Shown: positions 1 through 11,700, numbered from the stretch's first letter. The stretch: DNA of 34,869 nt from Lingula anatina (GCF_001039355.2 NW_019773970.1:21282-56150); one strand, 5' to 3'. Numbers and translations are program-made. Notes: generated by a model from the sequence alone, not told the origin.

Positions 1-69
1 ACTAAGAACCCTGTGGATTTGAATGTAATAAGTAGATTTGATTTAGTATTAGGTCATGATTATGTATAG
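1..69 (+). CDS. Terminal coding exon (3' end) of an unidentified gene, copy 1
   Basis: The window opens inside an open frame that reads 22 codons to a TAG at 67-69. The peptide ends in ...LVLGHDYV. The same residues, at near-identical DNA, end the exon at 5635-5797, so this is the end of a paralogous or duplicated gene whose upstream exons lie outside the window. The last four residues, HDYV, fit the class III PDZ-ligand pattern (acidic residue at -2, hydrophobic C-terminus), which would suit a cytoplasmic tail; that is inference. The protein family is not recognised. Frame confidence comes from conservation of the stop in both copies. Confidence 0.5.
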   Translation, partial: TKNPVDLNVISRFDLVLGHDYV

Positions 70-501
70 GCCTTTTGTTTTCAGTATCCTTCACAAAGAC
101 GCAAAAGCGTATTATTTATTGCACAAGTCAAGCGCTGTATTTTGATTGTTGTTAGTACTAGAGGTTTTTTTTTCTAGTTGAGAGTAAAAAGAAATTAATA
201 TATATTTGAAATTTTATTGATCTTATAACAAATTCAAATACAGTTTGTACTAAAGACCAAAAATTATTTATAAATATATTTGTAATAAATTGTTCTCCTA
301 ACAAATTAAATGCAGATTGCACTTAAATTAAGATAAAAGAATAAAATACACGATTACATGAATATAATTGAAGAAATGCTGGCAAGATATTTATCAATGT
401 AACGGCTTATCTCGCGGTTCACGACGCCATGAATGAAATTTCGATATGCAATAACAAATAGCATGATATCAAATCTTAACTGCAGTTGATGTCATGTCCT
501 T
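1..501 (+). repeat. 501-bp direct repeat, copy 1 (exon end plus 3' UTR)
   Basis: Bases 1-501 match 5729-6229 at a constant offset of 5728 with only about six substitutions seen by eye and no indel. The match starts upstream of the window and stops abruptly after ATGTCCTT. It covers the end of a coding exon, its AT-rich 3' UTR and AATAAA-type polyadenylation signals (near 340-345 here and 6068-6073 in copy 2). The near-identity implies a recent duplication, gene conversion, or an assembly effect. Confidence 0.9.
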
Positions 502-1156
502 ATTCCACGATTTTATTGTCCCATTGTTAACATTATTTAAAAACAATACTTTTTGTCACAGGAAAAAAGTCCATTTTTGTCGGGTTTCGGCACCGCAAAT
601 AATAACGTGCTGTTCTTGTCCTATTATTATACATTCCCACTTGTAAACGATAACACACAGCCGGGATTTAGCAACCCCTTGGACTTTTGATTCACCCTCC
701 CCCCTTAGGAAAGACACAAACGTTAATCATAAAATTCACTCCATTCTATTTATTTTCCCACAACTTTGTGAAACATTTCCATATTGTAAATTTCTGATAG
801 ATTCAAAGTGGCCACAGCTCGAAAATATATTTTTATCCCTTTTGACCGTTGATAACTGAGTTCTTCCAAAGAAACACCCTAACTTAATTAATAATGTCAT
901 TTTTTATGTTGGCCCAAATATTGAAATATTTATCAAATACGTGTAAACATATATCAAGAAGGCAATTACACCAATACTATGCACGCAAAATGCCGGTTTT
1001 TTTTACTTTCTGACGAAAGAACACTGTCAAGTTTATGTTTTTATCGGACAAATCTTACAAACTAACTCGAAACTCGACACCCCACTGTGTCAAAAACATC
1101 GAGTCCAATTCTATCGATTATAATATAAATGTATAATTGTCCTCGATGTACTTACC

Positions 1157-1340
1157 AGTAATTCACCCTTTATCATGAAATCTTTGATAACTTGGAATCT
1201 ACGATTTTTCATACTTGACTCTCTGGGACTCGAGGAAGTTGTTAACATTACTGCGCATTTCTACTTCGCGGCACTGAAATAAGAGAAAGCGAAAAATAGT
1301 CCAGTGATCAAGTGAACAAAGCAGTTAAGTGAGCAAGTTG
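1157..1340 (-). repeat. Diverged dispersed unit, copy A
   Basis: This is one of four related segments. On the minus strand it contains a TTTCAG acceptor-like site, a core GCGCAGTAATGTTAACAAC, an AGTCCCAGAGAGT block, and then AAAGGGTGAATTACTG followed by GTAAGT. The exon-like piece is about 118 bp but has stops in all three frames. The + strand downstream part (AAAGCAGTTAAGTGAG) is shared with copy D. It could be a non-coding exon, a decayed exon or an old transposon. Confidence 0.4.
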
Positions 1341-2289
1341 GTGTCTTCTTCCTCCCCCCCCCCCCCAACCCCCACCCCCACCCCCATCACTCAACTTCGA
1401 ACAGCAAGGAAGAAGTATCATTCATTTTTAGTGTGGTGCCTTTTGAAACAAAAATATTATAATTTATCCCTATAATTTATTGTTCATGGATAATATTTGG
1501 ATCACAGACCTTCAGAATACAATGCAATGAAATTTCAACACTTGCAGAGATAAGAAAGGGTACAAAATCAGTATACATCACGTGATCAAGGTGCATTCGA
1601 TTTTCTTTAACTTTAAAACTAAAGTTTGCCAAACGAAACCATGGATCTAAGTTGTTTTTGTTCTTGCTTCTGTGGGACTCAAACCAGTTTTAAGCCTAGC
1701 TACGACATTTCTTTTCACAACACTGGAAATATCTGTGTAGCGAAACCCTACAAACCTCCTACGACATACAGTTGATTAAATAAGCTACAGTTTTATACCC
1801 CTTCGTAAAGCACTAAGAAATAAGTATGCTATATGCTTAACTAGACGTGTTTTGGTGCTTTTTCCCTTTCTACACAATATTGAACGTACATGTATATATA
1901 ACAAAGCTGGAGGTCATACCGTGGCCTTCCACAGTATATATTATTATAAGACTTACTTGTTAATGTAATGAGGATGAGGCATGATAAAATCCCAGAATTC
2001 TTAAGGGTGTGGCAACCATTCTACCATCATTGTATATGTAGAAAACCATACCGTATACAAAAGGCACACATAAATGCCGATATTCAAACAGCCAATAATA
2101 TCTGTCAGTCACCTCATGCCAATTTTACCCTTATCCCGGTAATACTTATATCATTGTTAATGGTGTTCCATGAAATGATATATTTCCAAATCCACAGCAT
2201 CTCAAAGTTTCAGCAACACTGTCACCATGCTGCAAGGGTCCATGATTATTCAGTTGAAGGTAAAAATTGATTTATGAATGGCCGCACGG

Positions 2290-2500
2290 ACTTACCAGGC
2301 ATCACCCTTTGTTGTGATGAAAATTCAGGTAATTTACAATGTACCTATGGCCTTCCTCTCTCTATGAATAACTCTCTAAGACTCGAATGAGCTGAAAACT
2401 AACTGCGCAATTTTCACCTTGCTACGTTGAAAAACGCCTTATGGTGACAGTAAAAAATTATCCCGCGACAAAAAAGCGCCAGGGCCTAGCAGGAGATTGA
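2290..2500 (-). repeat. Diverged dispersed unit, copy B
   Basis: On the minus strand this shares with copy A the core TTGCGCAGTTAGTTTTCAG, the GAGTCTTAGAGAGT block, and the end AAAGGGTGATGCCTG followed by a GTAAGT donor-like site. A possible acceptor (CAACGTAG) lies about 130 bp upstream of the donor. All three frames are closed. The + strand continues with AGGGCCTAGCAGG, which resembles AGGGCCTACCTG in copy D. Confidence 0.4.
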
Positions 2501-3993
2501 ATATTAATTGCATCATTTCCACTTCGTTAAACACAAAGAAACTAGTAAATATTGCATTTTGGAGAATATCTATTGGAATATCTGGTCACTTATGCGTCAA
2601 TACGGAATACTGACGAAACGGTGTTCACAGCATTTAATAGTCTATTCACTAAGCCTTGGACATAACTTTGCCCATGACTTAGCTACTGCGAGGCTTAATG
2701 ATTTGCCCTTAGCATGAATACTTCATAACTGCTGTAACAGAAACTGAATTTAGTTTTAAAAGATAACGCATGCTTATTTGGTTGGCTACCAAATACCATC
2801 AAATCTGACTCATTTATCAGGTTGAAAGTGCACTTTCTGTGAACACGAAATATCCCATTGCCTTTTTTTACTGCAATCAAGTCACACAAACAAACAATCA
2901 GAAAAACATCCCGTAAAATACCGGTAGACAATACAGGAGCATCGATAGGCTAATTGAGAGTGCACTGGTCACTGATAGACATGAATTTACCCGTGATATA
3001 TATACACCCAGACAAGTAATAGATACCTTTATTCAAACCGGTTATCATTTTTATTGTGAGCAGCGTTCCTTCAAAGGATTTAGAATCAAACCCACCACAC
3101 TTCAGAGTCTCGTGAACCTTGAAAAATAAACCTGCCATCATACGATGGTTATATTAAAGGCTCCAGTCTCTGATATCTGTTACGTCACGAAATGCATACC
3201 TTTTTCCCGCTTAACTCATTTTACAAAAAAATTATCCTGAACAGTGTTCTGCTATGTAGAGATTTATAATAGGTACAAAGAAGTTGAAATTTTAGGATTG
3301 ATAGACCAACCATTAAAAATACAGATGTTCCCGTTGGAATTTTAGTTTGACTGCGGGTTAGGTTGTCCTTCAGAAGTGGATGATTGTGAATATTTATTAT
3401 TACACATTATAATTTTTGCTAACTCCTCCGAGACCATTTGAGTGTGGAAGGTAAAAATTTAGGTATGTACAGACATATCGTCAGAAATGTGCATGGATCC
3501 TTCAGAATTCATTTTCCACATTGTAATTTCAGCTTTCTACTCCCAGATAAAAAAGTGAGGAACTTAAAACTTCTTTGATAGACCTATCATCAGGCATGTA
3601 GTTGGGCGCTGCAAATATATGTTCGCGCAGGGGTTGGGCAGTCTTTAGGTAGATGATTCTTCCTTGATACATTAGACATTTTTCCATCAATACTTTTTAA
3701 TGGTGAAATTGTAATGAATATTTTCAAAAAGCATACGTAAAAGACGTAGGCATTGCTATAGATCTGAAGGGAATGCCCCCGCCCCCCCCCCCCCCCCCCC
3801 ATATGCTGAGCTTCTTTTTACAATGTTGAGAAGTGCGGGGATATGAGATGAATATCTATCAACTCACCTAGTTGTCAGTGGATACATCGAGTTATATAAA
3901 CTGTGAATTTTCACAAATCTACTGTATATGTATGTGTCATACTTTTAATAAGATAAACTGTATGTTGGGGTACATGAATATGTACAAAAAAGN

Positions 3994-4243
3994 CGTTTTT
4001 GAAAAACGACACTAGTTTCTGGTTGCTAGAATCGTTTTTGAAAAACGACACTAGTTTCTGGATGCCAGAATCGTTTTTTGAAAAACGACACTAGTTTCTG
4101 GTTGCCAGAATCGTTTTTGAAAAACGACACTAGTTTCTGGTTGCCAGGTTCGTTTTTGAAAAACGACACTAGTTTCTGGTTGCCAGGTTCGTTTTTGAAA
4201 AACGAAACTGGAAACTAGAAACTAGACACTAACTTCAGCGCTC
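3994..4243. repeat. 39-bp minisatellite, five copies plus a partial sixth, with internal palindrome
   Basis: Units start at 3994, 4033, 4072, 4112 and 4151, with a divergent sixth at 4190. Each opens with the 15-base perfect palindrome CGTTTTTGAAAAACG and continues ACACTAGTTTCTGG. The last unit dissolves into repeats of GAAACTAGA. The array is flanked by the direct repeat TGTACAAAAAAG at 3981-3992 and 4244-4255, as if inserted with a target-site duplication. The base at 3993 is an n, so a contig join cannot be excluded. Confidence 0.85.
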
Positions 4244-4474
4244 TGTACAAAAAAGCCTTTTTTATGATATTTCAAGGAAGTATATTTTGCTGCGCCATGT
4301 AAACTCACCATTCCCCTTTGATGTGCTCGGCGTTTCTTGTCAGCCGGACTTTTCTTCCCTCAAGTTCACACTCATATACATAGTGTCACAAGTACACGCC
4401 CCTGCGAACTTGTGGGGGGTCAACTCTATTTAAACAAGAAGCAACTTCTTGATTTAAATGGGTTATGACGATCT

Positions 4475-4620
4475 CTCAGACAATAAAGAATCTTATTTCT
4501 TCACTCCCTAATGTCGTCTTGCTGTGACTCTTATTAGTTGTAAATCTAACTGCGCAATTCCATGTCACCGAATTGGAAAAAACGGTCACGCAAATAAAAG
4601 CCCATAACAATCAAACGTAG
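4475..4620 (-). repeat. Diverged dispersed unit, copy C
   Basis: On the minus strand the core GGAATTGCGCAGTTAGATTTA matches copies A and B. The block after it (AATAAGAGTCACAGCAAG) is a weaker match to their GAGTC..AGAG block. The donor-like end seen in A and B is not evident nearby; a weak match near 4305-4325 would need an insertion. Similarity was judged by eye only. Confidence 0.3.
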
Positions 4621-5289
4621 TATTGATTTTAGCTATAGCGCTTGGAAATTTTCCTTCACAAAGCACACACAAATAATACCGTACACAGGACGCATTATAG
4701 AAATTATATGAATCTATAATGTGTTGTAATATTGAAGTTGGAGCATTTTGTAAATGCAAAGAATGGTTTTTAAGACGAACAAAGAGCGCCTGACATCAAA
4801 AGATGAAAATGCATGCCTGCAACAACGTTTTCCTATTTACCCTGAAATTTACACTCACGACATCTTTTGAAAAGGGTTTATAAGTACAATATAGAAAAGA
4901 CTGTGCACGCGTGAAAACCGTGCACGGCCTATTGACATTTCATTATCGATTTAACGTGAAAGATGTCGATATCCTTACCACAAATATATTCATTTCTGAT
5001 CACCATTTTTAAATAATTATAGCTCTTTTTCTAACCAAAAAAACAACCTTAACATCAACAGCGATTTCCAACAGACCCCTGTACCATATTTCCTCTTCCT
5101 TTTATTGCCTTTATTCGATACCCCTTCACAAAGATATTTCCCTGACCAGTGTTCTTCGAAGAGTGGTATAATCAAACCTACCGCTCTTCACATTTACTAC
5201 ATGTAGCTGTTTTTTTTTTCAAAAGTAAATATAATTTGACATCGCATGGTCCCTGTCTAGTTCAGTTGATTGAGGAATTCATATAAGGA

Positions 5290-5530
5290 TTACCGGAGGC
5301 TCTGCCAGTAGATCTTTCTGTTGCAATAAGCCTTAGACAGTTCACATCCTGCTTCCTCCCCCCTAGTGTTCTTCCAGTGGAGGTGTGTTGCCAACCTTAT
5401 TGCACAATTTTTCACTGTCGCGCTGGAGAAACAGCCGTCATCTCGATAACAGCTAAAAAAATATCCCCGGGGCCAAATCAGACCCACGACAAAGCAGTTG
5501 AGTAAATAGGGCCTACCTGTAGCTCAATTT
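5290..5530 (-). repeat. Diverged dispersed unit, copy D
   Basis: The minus strand has a TTTCTCCAG acceptor-like site, then GTGAAAAATTGTGCAATAAGG corresponding to the A/B/C core, and ends near CTCCGGTAATC, where A and B carry their donor. One frame is open across about 65 codons (5290-5487), unlike the other copies, but it shows no domain I recognise. It lies immediately upstream of the terminal exon at 5635. Confidence 0.35.
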
Positions 5531-5634
5531 AATTTTTCCTTTGCGAGCATGTTTTGCGCTTACGTAAACACCTTTTGTATTTATAGAGTCCCAGTCAAAC
5601 ACAAAGTCTCCCTCTGCAGTTTCTTTTCATGCAG

Positions 5635-5797
5635 CGGCGCGCTAAATATGTCACACAAGGAGAATGGTAACCCTGAACCACCTTATAACAATAATGGTGA
5701 AGTAGAAACGGGACTCGTTGTGCATTACACTAAGAACCCTGTGGATTTGAATGTAATAAGTAGATTTGATTTAGTATTAGGTCATGATTATGTATAG
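5635..5797 (+). CDS. Terminal coding exon of an unidentified gene, copy 2
   Basis: The open frame ends at TAG 5795-5797 and includes residues MSHKENGNPEPPYNN (from 5648) and the C-terminal DLVLGHDYV. Pyrimidine-rich acceptors TTTCTTTTCATGCAG (exon start 5635) and CCCTCTGCAG (start 5620) both suit the frame; the first is preferred. The tail is polar, proline- and asparagine-rich and acidic at the end, fitting a cytoplasmic tail with a possible PDZ ligand (inference). No upstream exon could be found between 502 and 5600, so this may be an orphan 3' end made by duplication. It could also start at Met 5648 as a short peptide, which seems less likely. Confidence 0.5.
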
Positions 5798-6229
5798 GCC
5801 TTTTGTTTTCAGTATCCTTCACAAAGACGCAAAAGCGTATTATTTATTGCACAAGTCAAGCGCTGTATTTTGATTGTTGTTAGTACTAGAGGTTTTTTTT
5901 TCTAGTTGAGAGTAAAAAGAAATTAATATATATTTGAAATGTTATTGATCTTATAACAAATTCAAATACATTTTGTACTAAAGACCAAAAATTATTCATA
6001 AATATATTTGTAGTAAAGTGTTCTCCTAACAAATTAAATGCAGATTGCACTTAAATTAAGATAAAAGAATAAAATACACGATTACATGAATATAATTGAA
6101 GAAATGCTGACAAGATATTTATCAATGTAACGGCTTATCTCGCGGTTCACGACGCCATGAATGAAATTTCGATATGCAATAACAAATAGCATGATATCAA
6201 ATCTTAACTGCAGTTGATGTCATGTCCTT
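5729..6229 (+). repeat. 501-bp direct repeat, copy 2 (exon end plus 3' UTR)
   Basis: Partner of 1-501, with the same order and no indels. After 6229 the two copies diverge completely. The AATAAA at about 6068-6073 is a likely polyadenylation signal for the exon ending at 5797. Confidence 0.9.
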
Positions 6230-6826
6230 GTTCAATGTGCACGCTTTTTCTCAACCTGACCTCCATGGGTCAGTGCGGTAGTTGTGCCGTCCACTGATTT
6301 ACAATGCTGTCGATTGTGATAGGTGAGATGTATACTGGTTCAACTCGTTTTACTCAATTCCATATTCCATAGCAATTAATCCAATAAAATGAATACCATA
6401 TGTACATTTGATTAAATTAAGATACACAAGAAAGTTTGAACTGTAAAAAAAGGAAGGCCACGTGGACGGTAGGTTTAATTACTCTGTTTTGCTTGTTACA
6501 CTGGTTTAGGGAGGGATTTTAATGAGTAGGAAAAGTCGGTGTTTGAATGTAAAGATATTTGCCAGTAGATCTGCGGTTATAATCTCATTAATATTTGGCT
6601 CACTACGGTTACAGCTACGTGCTCCTCCTCCTGTTTTTCCAATCACACATCTACGCATTCAATTATTTTGTCATTAACCTATATGTGTAACAGGATGTTA
6701 TGTTTCAATGTTCGACCTACAGTCCACTCATAAACAGGATTTGAAAGAGTTAACTAGTCACATTGCTTCACCTGGCGGTCATACTCTATTTTTACTAGAG
6801 AGGAACAACCACCAAGTGTGCGTAAA
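6230..6826. other. Spacer upstream of the fibrinogen-domain gene
   Basis: AT-rich sequence between the 3' UTR of the unidentified gene and the signal-peptide exon of the lectin gene. It must include the promoter and 5' UTR of the latter. I see no distinct element or open frame. Confidence 0.5.
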
Positions 6827-7694
6827 ATGAGAACATACATGTATATTTGGATGCCCATACTGGTCTGGATAGCGGTGACGAAAGAGGCAGTTGCATGTCA
6901 AAAAGTTGAGAGACCGGGTAAGATAGAGAACAAAAGTAATCTGAGAGCACGGGCAAAGCAATATACATGTAGATAGCCTTGATATCTAATTTGCAAACCC
7001 GGATTTAGGTAAAATTGCAGTCACCCCATGCCTATCACGCAAAGTGTGTAGGTTAAAAAATCACTACTTTAAGATATTCCTCTTAGACTGGGTTCCCATA
7101 CCTAGATACACAAGGGGTCTCTCGCTAAATTGCTATCAGCTTAAGCAGCTTAGATGTCTGGCACGCCTACTGCAGCTGTTAAACGATATATAATTACCCC
7201 CTAGCAGATTCAGTAGGCGTGACAGACATCTAAGCCGCTTAACAGACATCTAAACAGACATCTAAGACATCTAAGCCCTTGGAGATGGATCGATCTGTAT
7301 GGAGGGAAGAGCTTTGTTTCTCTCGAAATTTACTACTTAATTATAACAGTTACTGTAGATAGCCTGTTCTTACATGAATGTCATAAATACAATATGGGTT
7401 ACCGCTAGAGTGTATGCATGAAGCCGTGACAAGACGTTTTGACAGGAAGGAGAGAAAATCCACATGTCATATATTGCTGCAATAAACGACATATGTATCG
7501 GCAGATACACTGCATTATAAATATAGCAATTCCTTGATATCCCCCAGATTGCTGCTGTCCACATCCAGACTGTGCCTCCATCTATCGGTCGGGCGTACAT
7601 CAGAGCGGCGTTTACTGGCTCAGACCGTATGATAACAAAGGAGGGTTCTGGGCGTATTGTGACATGCTGACTGACGGGGGCGGATGGACGGTAA

Positions 7695-7731
<37 letters not shown>

Positions 7732-8710
7732 ACGCGCACGCACACTTACACACACGCACACACACACATCTGAATATAAAACCAGTTAATGATAATGGTT
7801 ACAGTGGTTCAGTAGTTTTACAAATTACATATTGAATTTTCATTTGCTTTTTCCTTATAGAACTTCTTATAGCATCATTAATATGTCTTTATTTTGCGGG
7901 GTGGCAATTGAGATCATCCCACAAAAATAGTAAAGATGTTATCGAAATGCTCTCTTTTTAACTATAACGTAGGTTTTCCAGAGACGCAAAGATGGTTCAG
8001 TTGACTTTTTCCGTGGCTGGAAGGCATACAAAGAAGGGTTTGGATACCCCAATGGTGAACACTGGCTTGGTGAGAATTTGTGATCAAAATGGAAACGGTT
8101 TTGAGAAATAAAGATCTTTTGCGCTCACAAATGACAATGATTGTATTTGTGTGACACAGACTTGATAATAAATCTACAATATGAAGTAAAAGTTTAAGAG
8201 TTATTCATATAGTTTTGTTTTATTTTATGAGTAACCATTGTCATGCCTTTTAATTAAAAAATATATATATATTTGCCATTTATTGTTTTTACAGGCAACG
8301 AGTTCCTCCATCGCTTGACGGGACAGATGGTGTACGCTTTGAGAGTAGACTTGAGAGACGGTAACGGCACCGAAGCCTACTCAAAAACATCCCTCTTTAA
8401 AATCAGCGATGAGGCTGGGAAGTACACGCTTACCCTGGGGGACTACTCGGGAACGGCCGGCGGCACCTTGACCGGTAACGGGACCCCTTTCAGTACGAAG
8501 GACCGGGACAACGACGGTTCTCCCGTTAACTGTGCGTCCACCTACAAAGGTGCCTGGTGGTATACCGACTGTCATTCTACCAACCTGAATGGGCACTACT
8601 ACAACGGACCGCACGACTCCTATGCTGATGGTGTGAATTATCGTACATTCAGAGGGTACCATTATTCACTTCCTTTCACTGAGATGAAGATACGTCCAGC
8701 CGATTTTTGA
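6827..8710 (+). CDS. Secreted fibrinogen-related domain (FReD) lectin, 4 exons, 248 aa, complete
   Basis: Exons are 6827-6917, 7548-7690, 7973-8069 and 8295-8710 (TGA). All introns are GT-AG and the phases (1,0,1) join without a break. Residues 1-24 form a hydrophobic signal peptide ([17 protein letters not shown]...); a second in-frame ATG lies at 6839. The FReD starts almost at once: [29 protein letters not shown] (exon 2), then [16 protein letters not shown] (exon 3). Exon 4 carries the calcium-site motif DRDND (180-184), the Cys190-Cys203 segment with YKGAWWY, NLNGHYY, and the terminal MKIRP. The fold is complete. There is no coiled coil or collagen stalk, as in tachylectin-5-like or simple ficolin-like molluscan FReDs. 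Such proteins usually bind acetylated sugars in innate recognition; ligand and function here are inferred. Confidence 0.93.
7086..7308. mobile_element. Palindromic MITE, PIF/Harbinger-like, degraded (intron 1 of FReD gene)
   Basis: The two halves are inverted repeats. AAGCAGCTTAGATGTCTGGCACGCCTACTG in the left half pairs with CAGTAGGCGTGACAGACATCTAAGCCGCTT in the right half (each quoted only as a pairing segment, with mismatches). The centre TAATTACCCCC and overall order match the better preserved element at 21898-22112, so both belong to one family. The right arm has an extra short amplification of AGACATCTAA (four copies at about 7233-7278). The outer ends have decayed. Confidence 0.7.
7697..7772. 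repeat. (CT)n and CACACA microsatellite just after a 5' splice site
   Basis: About 15 CT units begin seven bases inside the intron that follows FReD exon 2, then CA/CG-rich repeats run to about 7772. The long minus-strand frame here (7370-7765) is the reading of this repeat and is not a gene. Confidence 0.9.
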
Positions 8711-11700
8711 AATGATTGTGTTACGGATTGGAGCTTTTCATTACGAAAAATCAAGGACACTTTAAATAATGAACAGCAATGCAGATATGCCAAAGTTTTA
8801 TAATTTTTTAAATAATGTAAACAAATTTACTGAAACTTTGATTTTGCTCTATAAGGTAATCATATCGAGTTTCAATGTTGAGGCGAAATGGTCATTTATT
8901 GCAAAATGACGAATTTAGAAAATATAAGTAACTGTGTACGATTAATACTGGTCTTTGTGTTCCTTGCATGCCTTATCTATCTCCATCTTACAAACACAAT
9001 GTGCTAGTTGGTACGAAATTTTCTTAAGTCTGCAATTACAGACATTTATACAGCGGGTAAAATAAACGAAACGTGGTGATCTCGACGCACTGGAGACTTC
9101 GTCAATCCAGGTTGAATCAGCTACCGGTTTAAAACAGAAGACACTTATATTGCCTGTAAAACGAGTACAATGTATTCGTTAAAGTGCACCACTCTGAAAA
9201 TTCAGTGGTGGCCTACAAAGGTCGGTCTTGGAGACTACGATAATACCAGGTGTCAGCACCACGGAAGTTGAAGATTAATACTATGAAAGGCTGTTAAGAA
9301 TAAAAGCCGGAGAGGTTTCTTATTTATTTATTTATTCATTTATTTATTTTTGGTGGTTTCCCAGTGGAGATGGGGGTCACGGGGTACACCTCACTAAGCG
9401 TCACTTATCTAAATCATTTAATAATTATTTTTAGATTAAGGTTCCATCTAACGCTCGTGCTAGGGAGTCATGTTATTTTAATTACATGTACATGTAGGTC
9501 ACTAACCGACCAATCAGATGCAGGTCCGGAAGTCGTAATTGTATGGCATATCCCCGACATATCTTGCTGTAGTATGCGTGCTATATACTGATAAGTTTTT
9601 GTGAAAATTCTAAATGGGTGTTCGTAAAAAATAAACCCTTTTTAATAATTGCAAAAAATGCAAGCCAAATGTGGCTTCGAAAAATCGGCATCATTATTTG
9701 TTTTCTCTACCGGGATTGGGGACTTCCAATTTCATGTCTTCGACTGATTTTAGCTAGCATATCTTAAATACAGGATAAAACCAGATCTTAATCAATACAA
9801 TCAAGGTACATGCGACATGAAAACGGAAGATGGTAGTTCTACAAAAAAGATAAAAAAGGACTGATACCGTCAGTGTGTGAGGCAAGACGGCAAGCGTTGA
9901 GCTTTTCCCTCATATTGCTCCCTTAGGTTGCCAGATGAAGCTCAGTGCCGACGAAGGTGAGTCGTTGCAACTTAGCAAGATTTGCATTGCGGGTTTGAAT
10001 GAATGTCTCAATATTGTACGCAGTAAGTGAATGAATGATCCAGCCCATCGTTAAATAATAGCTCTTCTTTTCAAGATATGTTCGCTATGCTTCGAAAAGC
10101 CCCCTTTGCACTTGCCGGCGTCCTTTCTGCGTCATTTGTTCGACCATGAATCTGGTATTGCTGTGTTCGTAGAGAGGAGGCACAAGCATCGATTTGGTTG
10201 CAACATGAATGCTCAATGAAAGGCCAGTTGTCGGCACATAAAGTATTTTTTATCTCAGACGGGGCCGAACTACGGGGCACAGAAAAGACGCCGACCAGTG
10301 TAAAGGGGGCTTTAGTATACATACAGGCAAAAGAATTAGCACAGTTTCAAAAAAAGTTTTTGTTTATATTTGTACTAGTACAAGGGGAAAGAGTAAGTTG
10401 GCTTAATACTGAGTTTATGGTGTTAGGGTCTTCTCAGGGTTAGACTACAGTTAACTGTATGTGGCCAACGCTGGTTTACTCGTTGAGAAGATACTGTCGG
10501 CTTATGGAAAGTCATCTATCTAGGCGGTTTTTATTCCGTATTAATAGTCTTTCCAATTAACGACCGAAAACAACCTCATACCAGTTATTATCTGAAATCC
10601 TAACCTTGTTAAACCAAAAAATAATGCTTGAATAATGCCCTTAACACTGATACTTCATGTATTTTTTCTCATTTTACAATTGTGCAAAGTTTATAGCACC
10701 CGTTTGTACATAAGGTGAAATTGCTAAAATTAAAGATTTAAGTGATGATAATTATTATCTGTAAATTAGTTAATTAGCGCAAGCACCCGGTATATATTGC
10801 GAGAAGCACAGCTGATGACATTTGTCGACGTAGCTGTTATGCCATACAACCACGGGGACTCTCGCTGAATACAATCAGATCAACAGATTGGTCAAATGGA
10901 AGATATGATATTTCTACGTTAATTGTGGAATTTTAAATCTCACACAAAGAATTATTATCTTTATTTCAATTACGCCAAGAGGAAGAAACCCCCATCGCAT
11001 TAGCTAAGTATCTTGCCTACGGCCTTGATAGGAGAGATTTCGAAGACAATTTTGCAACTATTGGTAATTGATTAGCAGCAGTAACTTGGCTTAAACACGT
11101 CTTTAGTCAGTAAGGAGCCGTCATACATGTTTATATTATAATTATGGTTATACAGGTATAGCATATTCATTTATAATCGCATTGCCATTGTCATTTTCAT
11201 CTTCCTAGGTAGATGCATTCGTTACATTGAAAAAACTTTGTCGTAAAACAACTATTAGGATCCAGGCCGTGTCATAGATAGTTCCTACATCTTTCCTCAC
11301 CAGCCGGAGACTTTCATCACTCAACTGCGATTAAATGGTTCACTCGTCTAGACGTGCTTGGTATATTATACAACATATCCAATTTGAATAGTATTTTATC
11401 TACAAGCGGATTCTTCTTCAACGCGATTAATTATCCGGTAGAGGGCCACAATTAGGAGTTAGGGGGTTTAAAGGGTAGCAATCTGATGTTGAAATAAGCA
11501 AACCTACCTGTTATCAAACCAGGTCATCTTGTCGAACAGTAAGCCAACCATCAGAGCAAATGCACTCGATGGCCTTGAATGTTTCGCCCTTTCACTGACA
11601 ACTGTGCGTAATTAACCAATTAATGCAATTTGTAAATTCAGGGCTTGATTTCCATATCTACAGGTAATAAACATAAAAAACTATTGAGGAAATTGACCCA

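Larger units (their letters stand above)
502..5548. other. Gene-poor stretch with repeats; no supported gene
   Basis: No open frame here has recognisable protein motifs. Short frames such as 1968-2270 and 2508-2717 show no domain, and no convincing exon chain leads to the terminal exon at 5635. What can be seen is: a poly-C / CCCCCA tract at about 1354-1386, a C homopolymer at about 3781-3800, a 39-bp minisatellite at 3994-4243, and four diverged copies of a unit of roughly 250 bp near 1.15, 2.29, 4.48 and 5.29 kb. Confidence 0.6.

Noticed and set aside
1150-1280. U1 snRNA-like gene (ACTTACC near the start of diverged unit A)
   Set aside because: Only the splice-site-complementary heptamer fits; the stem-loops and Sm site of U1 are not present, and ACTTACC is explained as a minus-strand donor.
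1-6229. LTR retrotransposon with 501-bp LTRs
   Set aside because: The repeats contain the end of a coding exon and polyadenylation signals, lack TG...CA ends, and no gag or reverse transcriptase lies between them.
7370-7765. 131-codon minus-strand frame
   Set aside because: It overlaps FReD exon 2 antisense and a (CT)n repeat; Cys/Arg/Glu-rich content comes from the repeat.
8381-8662. 93-codon minus-strand frame
   Set aside because: It is the antisense shadow of FReD exon 4.
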